Shown: positions 12,414-26,553, counted from the stretch's first letter. The stretch is DNA of 64,000 bases from Irpex lacteus (GCA_001986395.2 MQVO02000006.1:868001-932000), one strand, 5' to 3'. Notes: generated from the sequence alone by a model not told the origin. Numbers and translations: made by a program.

Positions 12414-12895
12414 TTCCCGAGTCTCAGTATTGCGATGCCTACTGGGATACCGCGATGGATATGCGGTTAACAATTCGTGGGACGAGTGTTAGCGAGAGCA
12501 ATGATCTAGAGGCACGAAAAGGAGTGGCCTGAAAAGGGAGAGTGAGTTTGTGGAAGTGGTAAGTGGCGAGGACACTGCAAGGTTTCGGCCATATAAGTGG
12601 GCGCTAAATCGTTCAGAGTCCGCATTAGGAAACGGATGTCGTGGGACAGATCGCCTTTTGGGTGATCAATGACTCGGTTAACCATGATATTCTAGGATTC
12701 GTGGGAGTTTCGATACGATCTACATGCAGCGTGTTTTCTGTGCAAGAACATGAGCCAAGAAATAGCAGAACACCGTCCCCACACACGGCACTCAGGGTTC
12801 TCTGTCCTCAATGAGTTGTCAACTTCTCGTCATTTTTAGCAGCAGTACATTGGAGACTTACACTACAGGTCTATTGTGGATGCAAGGCCGGTGAT
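12414..12895. other. intergenic region upstream of the SR-protein gene
   Basis: Holds the SR-protein promoter on the minus strand and the 3' end of the Cys/Met enzyme gene. On the minus strand it is pyrimidine-rich near the SR start. No gene seen. Confidence 0.4.
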
Positions 12896-14621
<1,726 letters not shown>

Positions 14622-14838
14622 GTTTAGATTCAAGAGTGAAGCTTAAGTGAAGAGCGATCTGTCTGATCCTGTTTATATGAAGGCGCAGGACGTCCACGCG
14701 AGATTTGTAAAGTATGTCGTGACTCATATTCTTATCGACTTGGAAGTTCCTCTGCAATCATCATCGCGCCGGTTTTTGCGGTCACTGGTCGACTTAGACG
14801 CTCACGGCTGCTCTTTGGCGCCTATCAATTGATTTCTG

Positions 14839-15352
14839 GGTGCACTTAGTGTTGCTCACGGTTCAGCTCCTTAGCCACGAGCCGTGTAGCTGAACCGTTA
14901 TGAGGCCGAGCTAGGCCGAGCCATCAGTGACCGTCTCAAGCCGGTTCAGCTTGCCACGGCTCACGGCTCATAAACCGGCTATGACGGCTCAAGCCGGTGA
15001 TCCATCCTGGTAATAGACGAACATACCGATTCCTTACGTATTTGAATAAAACTAGTCAGAATTCAATTGAAGTGAGTCTGTGATACTCATAGACATATTT
15101 TGGAGGTTAATTTAGCAGAATTGTGAAGTGTAGGTAGCCAGAGAGGCAAGGTTAGTATCGGTCCACAGAACGTGAGGACGAGGCGCCCGAGTGGCGCCCG
15201 TATTGATGGCTCATAACCGGCTGAGCCGTAGCCGTTTGAACCGAGCCGTAACTTGGCGGCTCGGCGTGGCTCGGTCCATCACTTCTCATCAAAAGCCATC
15301 AAAGCTGAACCGTGTCGAGCTGGGCTGCGCCATGAGCAACACTAGGTGCACT
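14839..15352. mobile_element. non-autonomous hAT-type element (MITE) with target duplication
   Basis: The element proper is 14847-15344 (498 bp). The left end reads TAGTGTTGCTCACGG and the right end, read inward, TAGTGTTGCTCATGG: 14 of 15 bases agree. Both sides are flanked by the same 8 bases, GGTGCACT (14839-14846 and 15345-15352). An 8-bp target duplication with short terminal inverted repeats is the hallmark of the hAT superfamily. The outer 150 bp on each side are full of inverted CGGCTC / GAGCCG and GGTTCAGC / GCTGAACC words that can fold back; the centre is AT-richer. No transposase frame is present, so the element depends on a source elsewhere. It ends 128 bp before the start codon of the next gene. 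Confidence 0.88.
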
Positions 15353-15472
15353 TGCCGTTTTGGGCCTGTGTTGAACTTGAACCACCACCTCTTCGTCTCG
15401 CTACCAACGCGCCTTCCAGGCAGGCCTGTCTTTACTCTCCATATCTACTATAAACTCACATAGTCTATCAAC

Positions 15473-16586
15473 ATGCCTTCTCGCAAGATTATCTCGGCAA
15501 CTTTCTTGGTTCTGGCTTCTGGTCTGGCACTGGTTCCTTCTCTGGTGACAGCTGCGGACTTGCGCTCCTACCACAACTCGCTCGAAGCGCGGTATGCTCA
15601 TGCGCACTCTCTCGGCGACAGCTATCAATTCGATCCTAGAGACGGCTGGGAAACAGTCAACATCACTGATCTTGCGTACAAGTACCGTCGCGAAGATACG
15701 TTCGAGTTGAACGACGACGCAGACGAGCATGAAGACTCGGAGACTCTAGCCAAACGATCCTCCAAGAAATCGAAGTCCAAAGCACATACTAAATCCAAAG
15801 GTCATTCTAACATCAAGTCTAAGTCAAAATCGAAGGCGAAGCCAAAGTCCAACGCCAAGGCGAAACCAAAGACTAAGTCGACAAACCATATCAAGACTTC
15901 CTCTGACGACGACTCTGGTTCAACCACGAAGAGTGTCACTAAAAGCGTCTCGGGTCTTGGCAAGATCGTAGAAAGTATCAAGGGAATTGGGAACCCAGAA
16001 CCGGTCACAATAACTTGGTAAGACGATCTCTCTGCGTCGTGGATCTCCGTTCTCAATGAACCGCGTCTAGGTACACCGGCCATGATCTACTTAACCCCAG
16101 CTGCTGGTCGCAACCGGTATGGGCTCCAACGGTAAGTACATCAGACTGCCTAGCTTGTTTAGCTTTTGATTTAGTCGTGCTCTCTTCCGTGCAGGACAAC
16201 TCTTTCGCCGCTGCCTTGACCCTCGAAGGCTGGACCACGAAGCCCAAATGTTTCAAGTTCCTTGAGCGTGCGTCCCTATTATCATGCATCTAGTCGACAA
16301 CTCTCTAACATCTATGACACTAGTCTGCAACTCACCCAAGAAATGTGTCTTTGTGCGCGTCGTGGATTCGTGTGCTGGCTGTGCCAAGGCATCGAAGCAC
16401 GTTGATCTCACTCAAGCCGCCTTCAAGGAACTGGCAGACTTGGACACTGGCTTATTGACCGTTCAGATGCGTCAGGCGACTGACCCGGCGGATGGATGGT
16501 TCGTACAACGTGTGTATATCGCATACTTAGAGTTTACTGATTGATATCGCAATAGGTTGGAAAATCTTTGGGGACCGAAAGCGTGA
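15473..16586 (+). CDS. secreted RlpA-like double-psi beta-barrel protein with Lys/Ser-rich linker
   Basis: Exons 15473-16017, 16071-16131, 16195-16267, 16324-16498 and 16556-16586 give 294 residues. A signal peptide (about residues 1-27, hydrophobic core ATFLVLASGLALVPSL) is followed by a short acidic region, then a dibasic site (LAKRSSKK) that a Kex2-like protease could cut. Next is a low-complexity stretch rich in KSK and KPK (about residues 100-145). The C-terminal 120 residues carry the DPBB fold: VTITWYTG, TDNSFAAAL, CNSPKKCVFVRVVDSCAGC, and a DLTQAAFKELADLDTG block. The Cys pattern suggests disulfides. Fungal proteins of this class are extracellular and related in fold to expansins and cerato-type proteins; their exact activity is unclear. 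The Asp of VVDSC fits the expansin-like active-site position. A TATAAA at 15449 is too close to the ATG to be certain. Confidence 0.85.
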
Positions 16587-16802
16587 AGACTTCGCGCACA
16601 ATACGAGACTCTTCTACACCTGGACATCGTCTATGAGAACAACCTCGCCGACCTGCGCAGGAAGCAGGTCGCGTTCTTCTACTTGCGCATTAGTATAGGC
16701 TTATATGGACGATGGCGGACATTCGTCATGTAGATTATACGTCTGCAAATTGTACACTCTCATAGCATTACCATCATAAATGTAGCAACATTACCGCCCA
16801 TA

Positions 16803-19800
16803 TCAAGCCTTGATATTAACCCTCTTCCTCTTCTTGCCCTCCGCAATACGTTCCCTCACCTTCTCCTCGTCCAACTCCTGCTCATAAAACTCCGCCGTGA
16901 GCTGCGCATCGCTCTGCCGCTTGATATACTTCAGAGCGGCCAGGTTATAGCTGAGCGTGTCTTTTTGCTTGCGCAGGGCCTCGCGCAGGTGCTTCCGGAG
17001 TGGGATGAGTGCCGTGCGCATCACGCGGTTCGCGACGATCTGGTGGTGGTGCGTTTTCAATAGGAAGAAAATAATCCGGGACGTGAGGATCAGGTTCCAC
17101 TCCTACATACCACAACAACGATCAGCACCAAAACCCTGAGACGACTGCACTCATGATCCAAAACTCACCCGCTGAGCCCAATAGTTCAAATACCCCATCA
17201 AACTCACAACCTTCCCAAACGGCAACACAAGCAACGCATCCCACAACGCCGTCCCCGGAATCCTCTGCACCACATGCAACACATACTCCTCGGGCCCCAT
17301 CTCATACGCCGCCAACACCTGGTTCCTTGGCGGCGGCGCAATCTGCTCCGACAGCCCGCCCTTCGCCTTCGCCTCTTCGTACTCCCGGAACGTCTCGATC
17401 TCCCCGTCGGCGAGCTCTAGTGCCTCCATGATCTTCTCGCCTGCCATGAGCGTTTCTGTGGTTTGCTTGTGAACTGAGGTGGCTTCTGCTCCGGCTGTGG
17501 TGGCACTGTTGGAGGGGTCGGCGTCGGGGGCGCCGCTGCCGATGGGGGCGTCTTCGCGGTTGAGGGTGTCGGCGATGCCGCCTTCGTAGAGCCGTTCCAT
17601 CTCGCGTTCTCGTTCTTCTTCCAGGAAGAGCTAACCATCCGACAGGTGTCCATGAGTGCTTATTCTCGAAGATATGCGCGAATAAGAAAACGTAAACGCA
17701 CCGGCTCATCAAGCTTCTCCCACACCCTTATCGACTTATCATGACTCCCCGTAACCACAAACTTCCCAGCATGGCTCACAGCCAACGCCCACACCTCCCC
17801 ATGGTGCCCCTCCAACTTCTGTATCAGCTCAAACTTATCCCCATCCCAATACTTCAGCATCTTGTCCTTGCCGACCGTCCAGAAGTAGTGCGTCTGCTTG
17901 TTAGAGGCGTCGTGCTGCATGTCGCGGGTGTCGTGTTGCTCGAAGGCGACTTGCATGACGGAGTCGTCGTGTGCGAAGAGAGACTTGTGGCAGTCGCCGA
18001 AGTCGAGGCCCCAGATTTTGACGTTCTTGTCGGAGGAGCAGGTTACGATGAGTTTGGAGTCGGGGGAGATGTCCATTGAGAGTACTGGGAGCTGTCGGGG
18101 AAGGGGATCGGTTAGTGTGATATTTCGTACTGAATTGATGTATCTGTCGAAATGCACTTACCTTGTGTCCGTAGAGTGACAGGAAGAACTTGAGCGAGTC
18201 TTGGTAGAACACTTTGACGGTTGAGTCGAGGAGCGCCACCGCTAACAGCTTGCCGTTCGGGCTGTACCTCACCGACAACACGTCCTCCGTCATCTTCAAC
18301 GTGCGCACATGGACCAACGAGAGCAACCGCGCGCTATGAGGCTAAACCACAGTCCATCCACATCAGTATCCCCTCTCTCAGATCAAGCACAGGAGACCAC
18401 ACTTACATTCTCACCACCATCCGCCCCCTTCTGTTCAAACTCCCAAAACTTCACATCCTTATCCGCACTCCCACTAACAAGCGCACCTCCATCCCCCCTC
18501 ACATGCAACGACCACACCGTCGCCCCATGCGCCTTCACACTCTCCACCAACGCCGCCGACGCGATATCATACACGAGTATCTCGCCCGTCTTCGTGCCAA
18601 TGGCGACTTGGCGGTCGCCGGGGAGGAAGGTGCTGCAGATGGCGTAGCCGCATTCCATGGTGCGGATACATGCGAGGGTCTTCATGTTCCATATCTTCAG
18701 GGATCCTATAGTAGTATGCACGTTTAGCACTTGGTTTGGGATGTGGGAGTGAGAGTAGAAGTAAGGAAGGAACGCACCGTTCGCAGCGCTCGCCAAAAGC
18801 ATATCATCCGAGCTCAAACACAACGTCCTCACATCCGCCCTATGCCCCGGCAAATCCAACGAAATCGTCCTCACCGCCTCCTCCCTCTCCTTCTCCTCCT
18901 TCCCTTCCTTCCCTTCCTTCCCTTCCTTCCCCCTCCCTGCCTTCCCCTTGCCCGGCGCAGGCACACTATACACCTCCAGCGCATTATTCGCCAGCGCCAG
19001 GAAGAGCGACACGCTGCCTTTGGCGACGGCCGACGCGCTCTCTTCGTCTGCGAAGTCGAAGGAGCGCACTTTGCCCGTGGCGCGCACGACGAGGTAGGGC
19101 GTGAAGAGGTCGGGGATGGTTATCTCCGCATCGGCATCCTCATTATCTTCTGCGACGACTGAGACGTCCTTGCCTTTGGTTTTGGATTGCTCCTTCTTCT
19201 CTTTGGCGCGTTTCTTGCGGCGGGCCTGTTTCTTGCGGACTTCTTCTTCGGTGCGGATTCGGAAGAGTTCGACAGAGCGGTCGTGTGATTGGACGGCGAG
19301 GTAGGAGCGGGTGGGGTGGAAGGTGATTTGGGAGACGCGGTGTTTTGAGGAGAGGGGGAGGGTGGTTATGGGGTGGATCATTTTGGCGACCTGCGAGTAG
19401 ATTTATTTAGCATAGGAATACGAAGGAAGCAGACGTTACGCACCTCCCCGTTTTCAGTCTCATGAAGACCTGCAGCCAATGCTTCATGGTCCAACCGCCA
19501 TGCTTTCATCTCCCCCTCGCCTGCGCCTGTAAAAATAAGTTTTTGCTCAGGGTCCACGGCGAGTGACCATATCTCGGAACGGTGGGCGACAATTGTTTGC
19601 AGGCAATGCTGAGTGGACAGGTCCCATAGTTTCAGGAAGGTGTCTTTGGCTGATGTGAGGAGGAACCCGGGGACGGTGCTTGTGGATGTGGAAGGGACGG
19701 ATGAAGAGACTGCACTGATGAACTGTATGGCTGTGATTTGGTCTCGGTGACCTCGAAGGCTGTTGCATGTCAGAGATCTGCGTCGTAGGGCAAACGGGAG

Positions 19801-20316
19801 ACTACACACCGAAACATGCCAGCTTCAGCCACCACATCCCACAAAATAATGTCCGTATCCTGCGACCCGGATGCCAACCTCGCGCCAGCTTCGTCGAAAG
19901 CGAGGGCAGAGATGGCTTTCTTGTGTCCATTAAATGTAGCAATTACCGAGCCTGCGGATGCACTCCAGAGCCGTATTGAGCCATCAGCATAGCCGACTGC
20001 AAAGGTGTCCTTTTGTGGGGAGCGGGCAAGACAGGTGACCTCTGCGCGGTGACCAGATTCGTGCCACATAGCCAGCTACATGGTGTCAGTATATGCTTTC
20101 GTGTTTATGCTATGATGCGCACCATTTGCCCTTTCTTTACGTCCCATACTAGAATATCTTCGAGCGCAGGGACATAGGCCAATTTACCATCGTAGTAAGA
20201 GTTTGAGGAAGCACTGGCCACAAGCCCAAACGCCTATACCAAGTCAGTACGTTCCCTCAGCATATGTCATACTGACATACCTCTGTTGGGCCGTGTTTGA
20301 GGTAGCTCTGTACCAT
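16803..20316 (-). CDS. UTP12: U3 snoRNP protein Utp12 (Dip2), WD40
   Basis: A start [12 protein letters not shown] at 20316, then [16 protein letters not shown] and a long run of WD40 repeats (for example [66 protein letters not shown]). The end is the Utp12 helical domain (about 17,600-16,803: [20 protein letters not shown]) and a basic tail [11 protein letters not shown]. Dip2/Utp12 is a UTPB component of the small-subunit processome and acts in 18S pre-rRNA processing in the nucleolus. A spacer between WD repeats has a [15 protein letters not shown] run coded by a (CCTTC)n-like repeat at about 18,893-18,935. About 12 introns; the protein should be roughly 900-950 residues, usual for the family. 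Confidence 0.9.
18893..18935. repeat. CCTTC-type microsatellite inside UTP12 coding sequence
   Basis: Repeated CTTCC/CTTCCCTTC units. On the coding strand they give repeated Lys-Glu-Gly codons within a low-complexity linker of Utp12. Confidence 0.7.
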
Positions 20317-20404
20317 GGCGGGAGAGTGAGGTCAAGTGCCCTGGGCAGCCAATCAGAGACGCCTTTCGTCGAATTTTGAGGCGATCTGTATATTCCCACG
20401 GGTC

Positions 20405-22378
20405 ATGTACTCTCTCCGCGTCCGTGCGATATCAGCCTCGCTCCGCCGGGCCTACACTACCGTGAGTACATTAATGATCTCCCTCAGTTGAGCACACCGA
20501 GCAACTACAGAGCCCTTTCAGCAGACGATGATGCTTCCCCAAGCTGGCCCCGAGGCCGCCACCAACCTCATCAACTTCCTCAACGCTTCCCCCACTCCAT
20601 TCCACGCAGTCAAATCAGCCGCCACCCGTCTTGAAGCAGCAGGCTTCCGCAAGGTGCTCCCATCTCTCTCAGCTTCCATCCTCGAACCAATCTCTCATCA
20701 TCAGAGCTATACGTAGATCAAGGAGACAGATAACTGGGAGAACGACCTGACCCCGGGAGGAAAGTACTACTTCACCAGGTGAGCCGCGTACCCTCCCAGT
20801 CACTACGATACACGCTCGTTCATTATACTCAATCCTCGGCCTCCTACCAGGAATCAGGCGGCGATCTTGGCTTTCACCCTCCCCCAGGGATGGCACGCAG
20901 GCGCGGGTCTGTCCATCGTGGCCACTCACATCGACAGCCCAAATCTCAGGGTATGCACATCACCGCTGGATCTCGAGATCACACCCATTTAACTGTCGTT
21001 GTTTATAGGTGCGCCCTGTCTCGAAGAAGACCAAGTACGGCTACCTTCAAGTTGGCGTTGAGACCTACGGTGGAGGTATCTGGCACTCCTGGTTTGATCG
21101 TGATTTATCGCTGGCCGGTCGCGTGGTACTGGCGAACAAGGACGGGAGCTACGTCTCGAAGCTGGTCAAGATCGACAGACCCATCCTTCGTATCCCGACG
21201 CTAGCCATTCATCGTGAGCATATCTTTTGTTCAGCATGCAACACACTACTAATGACGTTGTCACGCGCAGTGGACCGCGCGGTCAATGACGGCTTCAAGT
21301 TCAACAAGGAGACAGAGTTCGTGCCCATCGCCGGTCTCGTCGAGGCGGACTTGAACAAGACCGCAGAGACCCCTGCGGACAAGAAGACGCCGGGTGCGTC
21401 GAGCATCCAGGATAACCATCATCCTGCTATCCTCGCCCTGCTTGCCGAGGAGCTCTCTGTCTCTCCTCAAGAGATCCATGACTTTGAACTGTGCGTTAGC
21501 GAACGACAGATTGCATCATCGCACTAACGTCTGTTGTACAGGCATCTATATGACGTTCAGCCGGCTACGTTCGCAGGACTGAAAAACGAGTTCATCTTCA
21601 GCCCGCGTCTCGACAACCAATTCTCCTCGTCAGTACCCATCCCTCCCTCCCCCTTCCTGTCCTCCCAACTCACTAACACTCCATTCCACACCGCCCAGAT
21701 TCGCAGCAGTAGAAGCCCTCACCACCGTCTCCACCTCCTCCCTCTTCCCGACCCTCACAGGCAACGTAAACGTAATCGCCCTCTTCAACCACGAAGAAAT
21801 CGGCTCCGTCTCCTCCTCCGGCGCCGCCTCCTCTCTCATCCCCACCCTCCTCCACCGCCTCTCCCCCACCCCCGGCTCCCTCGCCCAGTCCGTCGGGCGC
21901 TCGTTCTTGATCAGCAGCGACGTCGGACACGCTATTCATCCGAACTATGCGAGCAAACATGAGGAGAACCATGCGCCGAGGATTAATGGGGGTGTGGTGG
22001 TTAAGACGAATGCGAGTCAGAGGTATGCGAGTGATGCGGTGGGGACTTTTGTGGTGAAGAAGTTGATTGAGAAGAGGGGTGGGAGGGTGCAGGAGTTTGA
22101 GGTTCGCAATGATATGTACGTCCACAACCCCAGGTTCTTCATTATATCATGCTTTCATACATACTAACATTTCTCTGTCTAACAGTCCATGCGGTTCAAC
22201 AGTCGGCCCAATGCTCTCAAAGCTCGGCATCCGCACAGTCGACGTAGGCGTCGGCATCCTCTCCATGCACTCCATCCGCGAACAAGCAGGCTCCCAAGAC
22301 GTCCAAGCCGCCATCGACCTGTTCTCCGCTTTCTTCGAAGGCTTCGCGGAGCTCGACAAGAGCCTCTCGCTCGACTGA
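20405..22378 (+). CDS. M18 family aspartyl aminopeptidase
   Basis: M18 zinc-peptidase blocks in order: ATHIDSPNLRVRP (metal His/catalytic Asp), GGGIWHSWFDRDLSLAGRV, DNQFSS, IALFNHEEIGS (catalytic and metal Glu pair), SSDVGHAIHPNY and ILSMHSIREQ (metal His). The family removes N-terminal Asp/Glu (DNPEP) or acts in the vacuole (Ape1/Ape4). I place the start at 20405 (MYSLRVRAISASLRRAYTT), an exon 20405-20461 that joins exon two at 20522 across a 60-nt intron with TTTCAG acceptor. It is basic and hydroxylated, resembling a mitochondrial presequence. A second in-frame Met at 20528 would give the plain cytosolic form. Exons then run to the stop at 22376-22378. Strong C-ending codon use in the middle exons suggests good expression. 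Confidence 0.88.
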
Positions 22379-22511
22379 ACTCCCTCTGAAAGGGGTGCAT
22401 GCCACAATTAGGGATGTATATGCTGATGTACTAGTACAACATGGGCCACAGAAATATGATGGATATGTATATGAAGCAAGACGTGAGATGTAGTAGAGGA
22501 GTGAACGAGCG

Positions 22512-23885
22512 CTATCGCCTCGTCTTCTTCTTTTTAGGCTGTTCGTCCGTATCGTCCGAGACAGCAGGAGCAGACGGACGCGGGTTCCGACCCGTGAGGA
22601 GGTTGCGTTTCTTCGCTGTGCGTGAGTAGTGTGCGAGCACCCATTCGCGCTCGGCTTCGTTTTGCTCTATCGTGCCTTGTCGGATCTCGTATGCTGTCGA
22701 ACGAAAATAAAGATGGGTTTGTGTGAGAGAGGAAGAGGGTAAAAGAAGGTGGATGGGAGACGTACGTTTCATCTCGAAGCGAGGTCCGACTTCTGCTAGT
22801 TGTACCTGTTTGGGTGGGATCTTTACGAAGACGTGATGTCTAAACCACACCACCAAAATCCCCTCAGCTCAACATCACGCTACACAACCCCAAAGCAAAA
22901 CACGCACCTAAAAGAGATAAAATCATCCTCATTAGAGAACGTCATCACCCTCTTACTATCCTCCTTCGGCACCGGAAAAAGATACTTCAACACATCGCCA
23001 ATCCGCCTCCCGAGCTGCGAGCTGAAGTTTTCAAAGATGAGGTGCGGGTACTGTTCGGAGACGGTGGAGGATTTGTAGGAGTCGATGTCGTGGCGGAGGT
23101 TGACGTTGTGGAGGGTGAAGAAGACGGTGGGGCCGTGCGGGAAGTGGGATACTATCATTGCGTCTGTTCAGAGGGGTCACAGGGAGTTAGTGGGATTAGG
23201 GCTGCGGTGTGGGAGGTAATGAGGGACGTAATGAGGGGTGGGTGGGGAACGTACCGGGGACACCGCGGTGTTCGTGTAGGATGACGAGGTCTGTAACGTC
23301 GTTTGCGCGACATGCATCCGCTAGCTCCTTGACGACGTAGTTTCCTCGGTTTATTCGATGCGAGTTGGGGAAGACGAGGCGCATTTCCTGTCGTCAAATA
23401 ACACAACATGCAAAACTTTAACCTCCCTGACGTTCCTCACAGTGAAAGCGCATGCATTACCTTGGCGAACTGCAACAACTTCGAGCTCGGATCTCTGGAA
23501 GTAGTAACAATAATCTTGGGGTCCAGAATCCCCGCGCGAGAGTACTCGTTGTCGATGTGCGTCGTCGGGTCTACCAGCCACCTCTCAGTATTTCATCTAC
23601 ATCTCAGCCACTCAGTAAGCACTACGCACCAGCCTGAGCCTCATCAAACGCCAAGTCCCTCCCAAGATCCTTCGCATCCTTCCTCAGCTCAGTAGGCAGC
23701 GCCTTCCCCTGCGCGAGCGCATCCTTGATCTGCTGCTTGCGCTCGTAGGTCTGGCGTTCCTGCGCCTCGAGCGACTTGGCGTAGATGTACTGTCGGCGTT
23801 CTCGTACGTTTCTGCGAATCTGCGTGTTGTTATTATTATTATTCGTTCGCAAAGCACAGGTGTGAATGCGAAATGTGCTTACCAT
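22512..23885 (-). CDS. IMP4: U3 snoRNP protein Imp4 (Brix domain)
   Basis: The N-terminal helix ([18 protein letters not shown]) is followed by the Brix domain: [78 protein letters not shown] and [17 protein letters not shown]. The C-terminus is Lys/Arg-rich (KKKKTRR). Imp4 is the Brix subunit of the U3 snoRNP and assists U3-pre-rRNA pairing in 18S processing. The first exon appears to be the ATG alone (23885-23883), followed by GTAAGC and a 63-nt intron (23882-23820), then ATTCGCAGAAAC. This yields [11 protein letters not shown], the normal family start. Further exons splice in frame to TGA/TAG at 22512. Confidence 0.9.
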
Positions 23886-24122
23886 GGTGAGTGAGATCAA
23901 GGGAAGTGGTAAGTGCGCTCGGTGTGGCTGCTAAACGTAAATTGGAATGAAAATGGGCGCCAATATACTTTTTCGATCGACTTGACGTGCATGACTAAGT
24001 GCATATGACTCACATCATCCCTCCAGGAAGTTCGAACTCGCGAGTGTTTGGCAGGTTGCCAGTGTCCGAAAAAGGAATGAATAAATTACTCCTCAAACCA
24101 GATACACTCCAGATATTAATGA

Positions 24123-26553
24123 CTACTGCTGCAGATACAGCACCGATAACCGCAAAAACGCCCACACAAGCCCAACAGCACAGTAAACACTCGTCAGCAT
24201 GAGAGGCAAGAACTCCATCGTCGACGTCTCTGTGGACGACGAACGAGATGCGTTGATGGGAAAGAGAATGACGAAAGCTTGTAGGAGAGCAAAGCCGTAG
24301 AGATACCCTTGCTCGAGCATGTCGAGGATCACGAATGGCAGGGACTTGGGGAATCTGATTTTGGGAGGTCAACGTCAATGTTCTGAAGCGAATTTCTAGA
24401 CGGGTAGAGAAGAGGAAAGACGTACTCGTACACGCGCTTGCTGAGAGGTTTCAAAACGAAGAATGCCCATAGGAGTGAATACGTGATTTTGATGAAAGTT
24501 TCTAAATAACAGTCATCGTAAGTCAGATCCCCATTTTCACTGAATTTAATTTATAGGTGCGCGTACCTGCGGGTGTGAAGAGCAGAGGAAACAGCGAGAA
24601 CACTCCCGCGACGGACGCAAGTGTGAATGTACGGAAATACGCATTGTTCTCCGCTGCGAGTAAACTGCAAAACGGGTAAGCTCTACAGCATGCGAATGAG
24701 AGATGCCTAACGTGCTGGAATGTACCTGAGCGGGACGAGAACCAACAAGATGGCTTTCTCATGGACGTGCCACCCGAACATGTACGAGGTATAGCCGCAC
24801 AGCGTCAAAGCAGTGACGAAGGATTTGTACGTTGGTTTTCTCCAGAGTTTCACCAGGTATACCTGTTAATATCGTCGTTTGATGGATCTCAGAATGAATA
24901 ATTGATGTAATGCACGAGGGTATGGAGGTACGCACGGTTTGGAAGGCAATGGTAATGATAAATGTGTGGATCGGCTTGACGTTCGGGATGACTGCAAAAA
25001 CCGTATCCCCCACGAGCCCTCGCGAAGTGGACGCTACGCCAGAGGTGTTAATTTGAAGGCCCTGGACTCCAAATCGCTTCGCCACTGAGCCTCTATTAGC
25101 CAAGCACCTAATCTCCTGTGCATTATGATATACTGTACGTACCTTGAAGGAGCACTCGATCAGCCGCAGTGACCAACGCCCACACATTCGGCGCCCAATA
25201 CGCATGGTTAAGCCCACGCGTAAACGGGAACAGCCGACTTAGCAGCTGGGGTAACTGGCCCATCAAGAGGAACGGGCCAAGAGAGACGAGGAAGACTAAA
25301 ATTACGGTGTTTGCTAGTGCGAGGAATCGTGTGGGGAGCAGCTCCCCGGTTGGTGATAGGCAGAAAGCACGGAGGAGGTAGACGAAGTAGGCTGGCTGGT
25401 GTTGATGGAGGCTTTAGGAGGATGTATCGTGTAGTGTGGAGATAGTGGTGACTTACGGCGAGGTACATGTATATGTGTTTGAAGTTGAGGAGTACGGCGA
25501 AGAGGAATCCGCTTGCTAGTTTGTTACCCTAGAGCAGCAATCGGTGAATACAGTCCTTGAGGTGGTACATGTAACCAGCCACTCACGTTTCGAGCCATCA
25601 AGATAGACCAGAGCAGTATCCCGAACATGAAACCATTATACTGGAAGTGTATATGATCCACGATGAGGAACCCAGGATGCAAGAACAGCGATGCCGATAT
25701 CAGCCTCTGAGTACTCGGATCCACCGCACCACGAATGAACCTATCATCACAACATCTATCAGCACTTCCCCCCTCACGATAACAATAGTACATAGTGCAT
25801 ACCGTTGAAGGACAACAGCAAGAACGAGTTCAGTGACGATGACACTGGTCCGTTGGTACGCAACGACAGACCACGACGCATAGTTCAGATTATTGAGATC
25901 CACGATCTTGGGATCTATGAAGTACGCAGGTATGGAGAGTATCTTCTCAAAGTAGGCGAAGAACGGGGGGTAGTCCAGTGCTGTGGTGCTGTTCAGTTAG
26001 GCCAGGCAGCGTCGTGGGTGCAGGGACTCACTCCATTCGGATGTCGTCTAGAAGGAAGGAAGAAGGAAAGGAAGGGGTGAGGGGTGTGTGTGGGTGGTGG
26101 TGGGAGGACTTACGTCGTAGTACCAACGGGATATGGGTAGCGTGTGCGTGATAGCGAGCCAATTCCTATGGACCTCAAAATCCGTCGATCGACTATTCAA
26201 TTCACAAACACACACACAAGTTAATTCACGTTATTTAGCATTATAGAGACTCATATGTAACAAAACGACAGATAGACGTACTACGAAGGGAACAACAACA
26301 ACTTGAGAACCGTCGACGCGACAAGCGTGTCTCGCTCAAACGGCGTGATGTCCGCCCACCACTCCCGTACCGTTTCCAATGAGTTCGACAGTGACAGCCA
26401 CTGTGACTTCGCACCAGTCTTTTCATCCACTACTACAGCATCGCCGCCTTCCGCCGTAGAATCCACTTTCACATTCAATCTGGGGTTTGAGTCGCTGAAG
26501 GTCGTCCGTTTTGAGAGGGAGGTCGGGGAAGTTGAAGACGGCTGGTCCGTCAT
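24123..26553 (-). CDS. ALG8: ALG8-type dolichyl-P-glucose alpha-1,3-glucosyltransferase
   Basis: An N-terminal cytosolic region ([15 protein letters not shown] start at 26553) precedes the family block [18 protein letters not shown], then [52 protein letters not shown] and [15 protein letters not shown]. More than ten hydrophobic helices follow through to the end VLYLQQ. The DFEVHRNW Asp and TSEWTLDYPP block are typical of Alg6/Alg8; the overall sequence fits Alg8 better. Alg8 adds the second glucose to the lipid-linked oligosaccharide in the ER lumen. About ten introns, one with a GGAAGG-rich stretch at 26,050-26,078. The assigned paralogue (Alg8 rather than Alg6) is inferred. Confidence 0.87.

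Noticed and set aside
24023..24052. GTTCGAACTC resembling a tRNA B box
   Set aside because: No A box at the right distance upstream and no cloverleaf could be folded; it lies between IMP4 and ALG8.
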